A program made the position numbers and the translations under genes. The notes below the pieces were generated by a model. That model was not told the DNA's origin. It made no database searches and saw only the letters and a list, made by a program, of their open reading frames with translations. Below, piece by piece: positions 7,568 to 14,119 of a stretch of 19,387 nucleotides of DNA. The stretch is from Hyphomicrobiales bacterium (GTDB lineage: Bacteria; Pseudomonadota; Alphaproteobacteria; Rhizobiales; Aestuariivirgaceae). Position 1 is the first letter of the stretch; every line of letters starts with the position of its first letter. The stretch covers positions 1 to 19,387 of the forward strand of contig JABDJG010000222.1 of NCBI GenBank assembly GCA_013002595.1, given 5' to 3'.

Positions 7568-8323
7568 ATGATTAAAGATACATCCATTTCCAGGCGGCAT
7601 TTGCTCGCCGGGTCGGCGTCCCTGACGGCATCGCTGGCCATAACACCGGCATTGGCTGCAGACCGCGGACCGACGGTTGTCGAGCTGTTCACGAGCCAGG
7701 GCTGTTCATCGTGCCCGCCGGCGGATGCCTTCATGGAGGATCTGCGCAAGCGGCATAATGTGATCGCGCTGACATTCAATGTCGACTATTGGGATTATCT
7801 CGGCTGGCGCGACACGCTTGCCTCGGCTGAGTATTCACGGCGCCAGCGGGCCTATGCGAAAGCCCGCGGTGACGGTCAGGTCTATACACCGCAGATGGTG
7901 ATCAATGGCGTTACCCATGCAGTCGGCAGCCGCCAGCGCATGGTTGATCAGGCGATTGCGGCAAGCTCACCTACAAGGGTGCCGATGAAGATGATGGAAG
8001 TCGGCAGCGATGTGATTGTCGAGATCGGTGAGCGGCCAAACGGCGTGCCGGCTGGCGAGGCAACGATCTGGGTCGCAATGGTTGTACCAAAGATATCGGT
8101 TGAGATCAGCCGCGGGGAGAACACCGGGCGCGAGATTTCCTATTTCAACGTTGCCCGAAAGCTGATGCCGGTCGGCTCATGGAACGGCAAGGCAGCCCGC
8201 CTGACGCTGCCCAAGAATGAGCTGTTCGTCGATGGAGCTACGGCCTGTGCCGCTATCCTGCAGGCCGGCGGTGTCGGACCGATCCTCGGCGCTACGTCAT
8301 ACGGCGACATCCACGGCGCATAA
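7568..8323 (+). CDS. DUF1223 thioredoxin-like protein with Tat signal
   Basis: A 251-residue exported protein of the DUF1223 family, of unknown substrate. The N-terminus has a twin-arginine pattern (SRRHLLAG, residues 8-15), a hydrophobic stretch and a likely cleavage site after ALA at residue 30. The mature part opens with VVELFTSQGCSSCPPAD, a thioredoxin-fold start with a CxxC pair (C46, C49). NVDYWDYLGWRD, YTPQMVING and GDIHG are other recognisable family segments. The ATG at 7568 was chosen over an upstream TTG (7547) because it places the twin arginines close to the N-terminus; no strong ribosome-binding site decides it. A periplasmic redox role is inferred from fold, CxxC and export. 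It is convergent with htpG, 23 bp apart. Confidence 0.9.
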   Translation: MIKDTSISRRHLLAGSASLTASLAITPALAADRGPTVVELFTSQGCSSCPPADAFMEDLRKRHNVIALTFNVDYWDYLGWRDTLASAEYSRRQRAYAKARGDGQVYTPQMVINGVTHAVGSRQRMVDQAIAASSPTRVPMKMMEVGSDVIVEIGERPNGVPAGEATIWVAMVVPKISVEISRGENTGREISYFNVARKLMPVGSWNGKAARLTLPKNELFVDGATACAAILQAGGVGPILGATSYGDIHGA

Positions 8324-8346
8324 GAATGAAACGCTCCAGCCTTCAA

Positions 8347-10254
8347 TCAAAGGCTCTTGCTCAACAGTTTGGTCAGGCGTGAAGCGAACCCTGCCGGATC
8401 GGCGACGGGCTCACCCTCGAGCACGTAGGCCTGATCGAGCAGCAATTGTGCTGAATCATCGAAATCGGCCGATGCGCCCGCCGACTTTGCCTTGTCGGCA
8501 AGAGCTTTGATCAGGGCATGACTTGGATTAATTTCCAGCACCGGGGCGGATACGGACACACCAGTGGTGCCCTGTTTGGCGAGCAGCTTTTCGATGGTCC
8601 GGTCAAGGCCGGCATCATCGGCCACCAAACAGACCGGCGAATCGGTCAACCGGCTTGAAGAGCGCACGTCTTTGACTTTGTCACCCAAGGACTGCTTCAT
8701 GGCGGCGATGAGGGTCGCGACGGCACTATTGTCGACGTCGTCCGGTTTGTCCTCGTCCTTGACCGGGATGGCGTCGAGGTCAGCTGTGCCTTGTGTGACC
8801 GACTTGAACGGCTTGCCGTCAAATCCCATTGCGGTGCGCACCCAGAAGCTGTCGACCGGGTCGGTCAGCAAAAGTACCTCGATGCCACGGGCCTTGAAGC
8901 CTTCCAGCTGTGGGCTTTGGGCGGCCTTTTCGGCGTCATCGCCGGTGAGGTAATAGATCGCCGCCTGATTTTCTGCGAGGTTCGCAACGTAGTCCTTCAG
9001 CGACACGGTCTGCTCGTCGGTTTTGGTCGAGCGGAAGCGAACGACCTCAAACAGTTGGTCGCGCCGCTCCATGTCTTCATACAGGCCCTCCTTGATAACT
9101 GGGCCGAATGCCTTCCAGATGCCGGCAAACTTTTCAGCATCGTTCTCGCCGCATTTTTTCAGCTCCGACAGCACCCGGTTGGTCACCGCCTTGCGGATCT
9201 GATGCACGGTCGGATTGTCCTGCAGCATCTCGCGAGAGATGTTGAGGGGCATGTCTTCTGAATCGATGACACCGCGCACGAACCGCAGATACGGCGGCAG
9301 CAATTCGGCATCGCCGGTGATGAAGACGCGCCGGACGTAAAGCTTCTGGCGGCCGCGCCGTTCCGGGTCGAACAGATCAAATGGCGGCTCGGACGGGACA
9401 TAGAGCAGGACGGTATATTCGTTGCGGCCCTCTGCCTTGTAGTGCAGCGTCAACGCCGGGTCCGAATAACTGCCGGACACATGACCGAAGAATTCCTTGT
9501 GCTGGTCCTCGGTGATGTCCGACTTCGAACGGGTCCAAAGGGCGCTGGCCGAATTGAGCTGTTCTGAAACATCTTTTTCGCCGGCCAGGTAAATCGGGTG
9601 GGCGATGTGATCGGAATAGGTCGTGATGATATGCTGGACGCGGCCGTCTTCGAGAAACTCGGATGCATCGTCACGTATTTTGAGGGTGATGACCGTGCCA
9701 CGCGCCGGCGCATCATCGCCCTTGGCCGGCTTGACCGTAAATTTGCCGGTGCCATCCGATGTCCATGTCCAGGCATCCTTGCTGCCGGCCCTGCGCGAGG
9801 TAACGCTGACATTGCCGGAGACCATGAATGCCGAATAAAAGCCGATGCCGAACTGACCGATGAGATTGATGTCGGCATCACTGGTATTCGCCTGCTCCAT
9901 GAACGCCTGGGTGCCCGAGCGGGCGATGGTGCCCAGGTTCTCGATCATTTCATCGTGGGTCATGCCAATGCCGTTGTCCGACACGGTCAGGGTCTTGGCC
10001 GCCTTGTCGACAGCGATGGTGATCTTGAGGTCGCCATCTCCCTTGATGAGATCGGGCGACTGCAGGGCCTCATAACGCAGCTTGTCGCAGGCATCGGCCG
10101 CGTTGGAAATCAACTCGCGCAGGAACACCTCGCGCTCGGAGTAGACCGAGTGCACCATAAGCTGCAGCAGCTTGGCGACTTCGGCCTGAAACGCGTGAGA
10201 TTCGGTCTTGGAGCGGGCTTTTTTGGGAGCCGCTTTCTTCTTGGTCGTTGCCAT
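8347..10254 (-). CDS. htpG: Molecular chaperone HtpG (bacterial Hsp90)
   Basis: A 635-residue Hsp90 homologue of normal bacterial length. The N-terminal GHKL ATPase domain shows ELISNAADACDKL (catalytic E47), DNGIGMTHDEMIENLGTIA and GQFGIGFYSAFMV. The middle-domain segment DSEDMPLNISREMLQDN and the C-terminal dimerisation domain are intact. It acts in the cytoplasm on client proteins, with DnaK. A lysine-rich N-terminal extension (KKKAAPKKARSK) precedes the conserved core. The ATG at 10254 is preceded by AGGAA at 9 nt; a GTG 57 nt upstream would lie inside the promoter and is rejected. The gene appears to be transcribed alone from a heat-shock-type promoter. Confidence 0.97.
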   Translation of the reverse strand: MATTKKKAAPKKARSKTESHAFQAEVAKLLQLMVHSVYSEREVFLRELISNAADACDKLRYEALQSPDLIKGDGDLKITIAVDKAAKTLTVSDNGIGMTHDEMIENLGTIARSGTQAFMEQANTSDADINLIGQFGIGFYSAFMVSGNVSVTSRRAGSKDAWTWTSDGTGKFTVKPAKGDDAPARGTVITLKIRDDASEFLEDGRVQHIITTYSDHIAHPIYLAGEKDVSEQLNSASALWTRSKSDITEDQHKEFFGHVSGSYSDPALTLHYKAEGRNEYTVLLYVPSEPPFDLFDPERRGRQKLYVRRVFITGDAELLPPYLRFVRGVIDSEDMPLNISREMLQDNPTVHQIRKAVTNRVLSELKKCGENDAEKFAGIWKAFGPVIKEGLYEDMERRDQLFEVVRFRSTKTDEQTVSLKDYVANLAENQAAIYYLTGDDAEKAAQSPQLEGFKARGIEVLLLTDPVDSFWVRTAMGFDGKPFKSVTQGTADLDAIPVKDEDKPDDVDNSAVATLIAAMKQSLGDKVKDVRSSSRLTDSPVCLVADDAGLDRTIEKLLAKQGTTGVSVSAPVLEINPSHALIKALADKAKSAGASADFDDSAQLLLDQAYVLEGEPVADPAGFASRLTKLLSKSL

Positions 10255-10300
10255 GGGGGATCGTTCCTGAATTTGAGAAATTTGCCAATCGCAGGCGATA

Positions 10301-10326
10301 TTGGGGCGCACGTTGCAAACGTCAAG
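10301..10326 (-). promoter_or_regulatory. Sigma-32 (RpoH)-type promoter of htpG
   Basis: On the minus strand CTTGAC (10326-10321) and CCCCAA (10306-10301) are separated by exactly 14 nt. The heat-shock sigma-32 consensus is CTTGAA, 13-14 nt, CCCCAT, so 10 of 12 positions match. It lies about 45 nt upstream of the htpG start, which is the right gene and distance. A minus-strand terminator sits just upstream at 10356-10385, isolating this promoter. Confidence 0.7.
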
Positions 10327-10355
10327 GGGTGGTTGAACGAGGGGGCCGGTTGGAC

Positions 10356-10385
10356 AAAAAAAGCGGCCGGTAAAGACCGGCCGCT
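10356..10385 (-). terminator. Strong intrinsic terminator, minus strand
   Basis: AGCGGCCGG (10362-10370) and CCGGCCGCT (10377-10385) form a perfect 9-bp GC stem with a 6-nt loop. Read on the minus strand, the stem is followed at once by seven T residues (10362-10356). This is a textbook Rho-independent terminator for minus-strand transcription arriving from higher coordinates, where no coding gene is recognisable. That is the main reason to suspect a non-coding transcript there. Confidence 0.85.
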
Positions 10386-10501
10386 GTTTAAACTGTACGC
10401 ATACTTACGAACTTGGGGATAATGTGGCCCGGCTCACATCGAAGAAGCTCCGGGGGGCTGGGGGGCTGAGGTATCCGAGGCCTCCTTCTAGAGCCGGGCC
10501 A
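10356..10501 (-). ncRNA. Candidate small RNA with C-rich loop, ending at a Rho-independent terminator
   Basis: On the minus strand a perfect 11-bp stem (TGGCCCGGCTC and its complement, 10491-10501 with 10425-10435) encloses about 55 nt. Inside, AGAAG (10443-10447) and CTTCT (10485-10489) pair, exposing two CCCCCC runs. About 40 nt of less structured sequence then leads to the terminator at 10385-10356. A stem-loop, a linker and a terminator in about 145 nt is typical small-RNA architecture. The family is not recognised; it is not 4.5S RNA (no SRP loop motif) and I cannot match it to 6S RNA or tmRNA. The 5' end and promoter are not defined. A 63-codon frame covering it looks non-coding. Confidence 0.45.
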
Positions 10502-10605
10502 TTGAGGCAACAGGTCAAATTTGCACAGGGATTGCGCCGGTATCTTGATCGATTTTCGGCGATAATGTGTTCATGTAGGCATTTCTTCATGTTCACAATT
10601 TCCTA

Positions 10606-10874
10606 GGGCCTGTTGACGTTCAGGTTATGGTGCTGGCGAGGCTCATTTTGTCTGTGGCTAGCTTTGAGTAGCGCTGTAGGGTCATCTCCCCTTCAAGCTG
10701 CTCAAAGTGACGTCCACAGGCATAATGAGCCACGTCCCGAGAGGGATTTGACCCGATTGGCCCATCTTCAGGGGTATTCGTCGTCAATATGCCAGCATGT
10801 CCTTCCTCCTCACACCCCCTGAACCTGAACCAATCGGGTCAATCCAGCGCCACAACCTGAATGTCAACAGGCCC
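10606..10874. mobile_element. MITE-like 269-bp palindromic element
   Basis: The ends are inverted repeats of 31 nt with 28 matches (10606-10636 and 10844-10874), beginning GGGCCTGTTGAC. The inside folds into two lobes. Lobe A pairs 10640-10657 with 10714-10731 (16/18) and 10662-10672 with 10697-10707 (10/11). Lobe B pairs TTGACCCGATTGG (10748-10760) with 10830-10842 (13/13) and TTCAGGGG (10767-10774) with 10816-10823 (8/8). No transposase is encoded. Flanks are CTAG on the left and CTGG on the right if one G is counted as flank, an imperfect possible target duplication. It is most likely a non-autonomous transposable element or extragenic repeat. The parent transposon is not identified. Confidence 0.65.
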
Positions 10875-10992
10875 TGGGGTCAAATGGGGGCTTGAGATAC
10901 CGGGCCAGGCGGTACTTGCAAAGCTAGTCGAGATCGGCCATCATTTGATCAATGAGTATGTTGGCTGTGTCAGTAGATAGGGGTGTGGGTCA
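10875..10992 (+). other. Leader region of the DUF2794 gene
   Basis: About 118 bases between the palindromic element and the DUF2794 start. It holds a small palindrome, TCATT TGATC AATGA (10941-10955), which could be a protein-binding site. I find no convincing -35/-10 pair. If the element inserted here, it may have separated the gene from its original promoter. Confidence 0.3.
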
Positions 10993-11382
10993 TTGAGTGA
11001 TACGGAACCGATAGTTCCGCTTCGGCGGTGGCGGTCTGGCGCCACTGCCGAAACTGCGTATGCCAGGCCAGTTGACAATGCGCCGCAGATTTCCTTCGAC
11101 CGGCGTGAACTCAATATCATTCTCGGTATATATGGATCGAAAGTCGCCCAGGGCGAATGGCGGGATTACGCCTTGAACTTTGACCACGAGCGGGCTGCGT
11201 TCTGTGTCTTCAGGCGCACCAGCGAATTGCCGCTTTACCGGATCGTCAAACAGCCCAGGCTGGCCCGCAAGCAGGGCATGTATGCCGTCATAGCCCAGGG
11301 CGGCGCGATCGTGCGGCGCGGCCATGATCTGGAGCAGGTGCTCAAGACATTCCGCAGAAAGCCCGATCTGTCGGTGATCTAG
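10993..11382 (+). CDS. DUF2794 family protein
   Basis: A 129-residue protein of the DUF2794 family, small cytoplasmic proteins found in Alphaproteobacteria and of unknown function. Family hallmarks are FDRRELNIILGIYG, the segment VAQGEWRDYALNF, the CVFRR strand, and LYRIVKQPRLARKQG leading into VRRGHDLEQVL. There is no signal peptide or membrane helix. The start is a TTG at 10993: a stop codon at 10978-10980 closes the frame upstream, no ATG or GTG lies between, and GGGTGTGGG precedes it. It ends 56 nt before a strong terminator hairpin. The function is not known and is not guessed here. Confidence 0.85.
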   Translation: MSDTEPIVPLRRWRSGATAETAYARPVDNAPQISFDRRELNIILGIYGSKVAQGEWRDYALNFDHERAAFCVFRRTSELPLYRIVKQPRLARKQGMYAVIAQGGAIVRRGHDLEQVLKTFRRKPDLSVI

Positions 11383-11437
11383 AATATTTTGAAATTCGGC
11401 GCCGGTCATAAAAGACACTACAGGGAGGCGCCAAAAG

Positions 11438-11476
11438 AAAACCCCCGGGCAGAGGTTCCTCGCCCGGGGGTTTTTT
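11438..11476. terminator. Bidirectional intrinsic terminator
   Basis: AAAACCCCCGGGC (11438-11450) pairs with GCCCGGGGGTTTT (11462-11474) around an 11-nt loop. Six T residues (11471-11476) follow on the plus strand, and a TTTTCTTTT tract follows on the minus strand. It sits between the convergent DUF2794 and yccA-like genes and should stop transcription from both sides. Confidence 0.9.
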
Positions 11477-11501
11477 GTCGGTTGGAAACAATCGCTATGG
11501 A

Positions 11502-12233
11502 TTAGTCGCCGCTCATGATCCCGAGCATGTTCAGGATATGGATGAACATGGTGACGAAGCTGCCATAGAGCATGAAAGCGCCGAATATCGATTTCTGTTT
11601 GGCAGTGGTTCCGGTATCGCCGGCAACATACATCTGCTTGATGATCTGCGTTTCCCAGGCCGTAATGGCGGAGAATGCGAGCACGACAAATGCTGAAGTG
11701 GCAAAACTGAACAACGTGCTCTGGAAGAAGATCGCGTTGACGATGATCGCAATCACAAGGCCGATCGTCGCCATCGCAGCGAAACTGCCGATACCGCCCA
11801 GATCTTTCTTGGTGACATAGCCCAGCAGGCTCATCGAGCCGAAGGTTATGGCCGTTATGCCAAGGGCGCGGACGATCAGTTGACCTCCGTCCAGACCCAT
11901 GTAGACGGCAATCCATGGAGCAATAGCGAGCCCCCAGACCCCGGCGTAGGCCCAATATGCGGCATGGGCCACCGCGACGCTCTTGCCGAACATCAAACGG
12001 GGTGACAAAAAGCCCAGACCGAGGACTGCGATAAACAGTATCCATCTGCCTGAATAAGCAGCCTGCAACAGTGCCTGGTTGGATGCCACATACAGGCTCA
12101 CAATTGCAGTGAATGCGACGCCGAGCGCCATGTAATTGTAGACGCCGAGCATGTAGGATCGAAGACCCTCATCGATCTCGGCGCGCGTACCGGTCTGCGT
12201 CTGTGCAGCCGTTCTGTACTTCAAGTCAGCCAT
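11502..12233 (-). CDS. Bax inhibitor-1 / YccA family membrane protein
   Basis: A 243-residue integral membrane protein with about seven hydrophobic helices after a 30-residue cytoplasmic start, of the BI-1/TMBIM family (COG0670). Typical segments are YNYMALGVAFTAIVSLYV, SPRLMFGKSVAVAHAAYW, ITAITFGSMSLLGYVTKKDL and the final TAWETQIIKQMY followed by FGAFMLYGSFVTMFIHIL. In E. coli the relative YccA binds and inhibits the FtsH protease, and other members act as calcium or proton leak channels; which applies here cannot be told. The ATG at 12233 has AGGA 8 nt upstream, so it is preferred over a GTG at 12248. A good promoter candidate lies at 12273-12301. Confidence 0.93.
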   Translation of the reverse strand: MADLKYRTAAQTQTGTRAEIDEGLRSYMLGVYNYMALGVAFTAIVSLYVASNQALLQAAYSGRWILFIAVLGLGFLSPRLMFGKSVAVAHAAYWAYAGVWGLAIAPWIAVYMGLDGGQLIVRALGITAITFGSMSLLGYVTKKDLGGIGSFAAMATIGLVIAIIVNAIFFQSTLFSFATSAFVVLAFSAITAWETQIIKQMYVAGDTGTTAKQKSIFGAFMLYGSFVTMFIHILNMLGIMSGD

Positions 12234-12272
12234 GTTAATTTTCCTCACGTGGTGGAGACGAATTCTGCCGGG

Positions 12273-12301
12273 AATATGGGAAATTCTCTGCAGACTTGCA
12301 A
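12273..12301 (-). promoter_or_regulatory. Candidate sigma-70 promoter for the yccA-like gene
   Basis: On the minus strand TTGCAA (12301-12296) and CATATT (12278-12273) are 17 nt apart, four of six matches in each hexamer. It would start transcription about 30 nt before the ATG at 12233. A GTTAAG/CTTAAC inverted repeat (12323-12339) lies just upstream, between this promoter and the divergent phosphatase gene, and could be a regulator site. Confidence 0.45.
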
Positions 12302-12379
12302 GTATGATAGGGCGTAAATTTTGTTAAGGTTGTCTTAACGTCAGAGATTTGAGCGGGTCAGAACAGGGTTTTGTGCAAG

Positions 12380-12847
12380 ATGAACAAGGTACTTTTTGTG
12401 TGTTTGGGTAACATTTGCAGATCTGCAATGGCTGAAGGCGTGTGCCGGGCGGAGCTGAGCCGCCGCGGAATTGACGGTATTATTGTCGATTCTGCCGGCA
12501 CCAGCGACTGGCATATCGGGGATGCGCCCGATGCGCGGGCGATCGAAGCGGCACGGCGCAGGGATATCGACATTGCCGGCCAGAAGGCGCGTCAGATCTG
12601 CGACGGCGACTTTGATGAATTCGATCTCATTCTGGCAATGGATGGATCGAATCTGGCCAAACTCCGCGCTGCGGCCGGAGAGCATCGTCGGGGCAAAGTC
12701 CGCCTGTTTCTGGATTTTGCGCGGGATCTGGCAGTACGCGAAGTTGCCGATCCATATTACGGCGGCGCTGACGGGTTCGACGATACGCTCGATCTTCTGG
12801 ACATCGGCGTGAGAGCGCTAGCCGATCATATTGTCACCACACCCTAA
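12380..12847 (+). CDS. Low-molecular-weight phosphotyrosine phosphatase family protein
   Basis: A 155-residue protein with the complete LMW-PTP active-site loop near its N-terminus: CLGNICRS at residues 8-15 (nucleophile C8, R14, S15). The general acid is in VADPYYGG (D124). Such enzymes dephosphorylate tyrosine residues, often on bacterial tyrosine kinases of polysaccharide export, but no kinase or export gene is nearby. Arsenate reductases of the same fold normally have different cysteine spacing, so a phosphatase is favoured. The ATG at 12380 was chosen; a TTG three codons earlier is in frame. Its last 30 nt overlap the 3' end of the convergent thpR gene. Confidence 0.93.
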   Translation: MNKVLFVCLGNICRSAMAEGVCRAELSRRGIDGIIVDSAGTSDWHIGDAPDARAIEAARRRDIDIAGQKARQICDGDFDEFDLILAMDGSNLAKLRAAAGEHRRGKVRLFLDFARDLAVREVADPYYGGADGFDDTLDLLDIGVRALADHIVTTP

Positions 12848-13372
12848 ATCGTAGGTGCGTTCCTGCACATAAGGGCCGCCGCCACGCCCTGGCCGCGCCG
12901 AAAACAGAACGAAGCGGGTAACCTCAAATGTCCGGCTGGCATACATTGACTGACGCGATATGAACTGGTTCAAGGCATCAAGTGGCGGGTTCTTGAGCCT
13001 GGCAAGGGTCACGTGGGGCGTAAAGTTTCTGGCCTCTGGCTGCAAGCCGATCATCTGGCAGGTCCGTTCTTGGGCGCTTTGCAGACGTTCGAGCGCATCG
13101 CTGGCGGCAACCTTCACAATCAGTGTGCGTGGCCTGGTACCGCCGAAATAACCGGCGCCCTTCAATCGAATCTCGAATGGATCAAAGCGCAAGCTGGACA
13201 GCGCGCGATCAAGTTCATCGGCAATGTCGTCGGATACATCGCCGACGAACCGCAAGGTGATGTGGAAGGCATCGGTGTCGATCCATCTTGCGCCGGGAAC
13301 ACCGCCCTTCATCAGGTTGAGGCCAACGGCCAAATCGGGTGGCAGTTCCAGGCCCGTGAACAGCCGCGGCAT
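12818..13372 (-). CDS. thpR: RNA 2',3'-cyclic phosphodiesterase / 2'-5' RNA ligase family (ThpR)
   Basis: A 184-residue protein of the 2H phosphoesterase superfamily. Both signature HxTx motifs are present: HITL (H37, T39) and HVTL (H120, T122), with the typical start RLFTGLELP and the strands LRFVGDV and FTPHVTLARLK. The family hydrolyses RNA 2',3'-cyclic phosphates and can join 2'-5' linkages in vitro; its cellular role is unclear. The start lies 4 nt after the tesA stop, so the two are one transcription unit. The 3' end overlaps the convergent phosphatase gene by 30 nt. The C-terminal tail (YDLGCGDNMIG) is somewhat longer than is usual after the last conserved strand. Confidence 0.93.
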   Translation of the reverse strand: MPRLFTGLELPPDLAVGLNLMKGGVPGARWIDTDAFHITLRFVGDVSDDIADELDRALSSLRFDPFEIRLKGAGYFGGTRPRTLIVKVAASDALERLQSAQERTCQMIGLQPEARNFTPHVTLARLKNPPLDALNQFISRQSMYASRTFEVTRFVLFSARPGRGGGPYVQERTYDLGCGDNMIG

Positions 13373-13376
13373 TGGG

Positions 13377-14030
13377 CTAGCCCGCAGCCGGCCGCACCAG
13401 CCCGATCAGGCTTTCGACTGATGGAATAATGCGCCTGACGATCTCAGCGATACCCTCTGGCGTCGGGTGGATGCCGTCACGCTGATTGAGATCTGCCACG
13501 CCGGCCACGCCGTCCAGGAAAAACGGGTAAAAGAGCACATTGTGATGTTCGGCGAGATAGGGGTAGATCCGGTCAAATGTCTCCACGTAGTCCTTGCCCA
13601 TGTTGCGGGGTGCTTTCATGCCGGCAATGAGGACGGCGATGCCGCGGTCTTTCAGCTTGGCAATAATCTTGGTCAGCGCCTCGTAGGTTTTGACCGGGTC
13701 GTGGCCGCGCAGGGCATCGTTCGCGCCGAGTTCAAGGATCACCGCATGGGTGCCTTCAGGCACCGACCAGTCGAGCCGGGCAAGACCGCCTGCAGCCGTG
13801 TCGCCGGATACGCCTGCATTGGCAACGATGACATCATGGCCCTTTTCCCTGAGGGCGATCTGAAGCTGGACGGGGAACGCGTATTTTGAATCCAGCCTGT
13901 AGCCGGCCATCAGACTGTCGCCAAGCGCGACGATCCGAATGGGTTCGGCTGCGGCTATGGTCATCGTACACAAAAGAGTGCACATAACAATCAGCAGCCG
14001 GCGGTTGAATATTGCAGTCACAAACATCAT
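13377..14030 (-). CDS. tesA: SGNH-family esterase / lysophospholipase TesA
   Basis: A 217-residue secreted SGNH hydrolase of the TesA (acyl-CoA thioesterase I / arylesterase) type. All four blocks are visible: GDSL with nucleophile S39, the oxyanion glycine in NAGVSGDT (G76), GAND (N104), and DGIHP with D185 and H188. A signal peptide spans about 1-28 (basic RR, hydrophobic core, AAA before EP), so the enzyme acts in the periplasm. Two adjacent ATG codons begin the frame (14030 and 14027); there is no strong ribosome-binding site. It is divergent from an ABC ATPase-permease pair, as in E. coli tesA / ybbA-ybbP, and is followed closely by thpR. Confidence 0.95.
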   Translation of the reverse strand: MMFVTAIFNRRLLIVMCTLLCTMTIAAAEPIRIVALGDSLMAGYRLDSKYAFPVQLQIALREKGHDVIVANAGVSGDTAAGGLARLDWSVPEGTHAVILELGANDALRGHDPVKTYEALTKIIAKLKDRGIAVLIAGMKAPRNMGKDYVETFDRIYPYLAEHHNVLFYPFFLDGVAGVADLNQRDGIHPTPEGIAEIVRRIIPSVESLIGLVRPAAG

Positions 14031-14119
14031 TCAATCACATTATCATTGCAAGCGATGGGGACAAAGACCCAGCCGGCGCGTTTAGTGAACCAACATAGGC
14101 AGTACGCCGTTACAGGACC

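Noticed and set aside
9598..10422. 274-codon frame antisense to htpG
   Set aside because: A shadow of the htpG coding sequence that runs through the htpG promoter and terminator.
10425..10501. Stem-loop as 4.5S (SRP) RNA, 6S RNA or tmRNA
   Set aside because: The conserved SRP loop is missing, the length is too short for 6S RNA as I know it, and there is no tRNA-like end. A covariance-model search would settle it.
10405..10596. 63-codon minus-strand frame over the candidate small RNA
   Set aside because: It covers the long palindrome and C-rich tracts, its translation shows no known features, and it would have to terminate just before the terminator. A non-coding RNA explains the structure better.
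10613..10822. 69-codon frame inside the palindromic element
   Set aside because: It lies wholly within inverted repeats and resembles no transposase or other protein.
10606..10874. Assignment of the element to the IS5 family from the CTAG-like flank
   Set aside because: The right flank reads CTGG, so no clean target duplication exists, and no transposase is present to confirm the family.
10990..12045. 351-codon minus-strand frame across the yccA-like gene and DUF2794
   Set aside because: It spans two good genes and a bidirectional terminator in the wrong frame.
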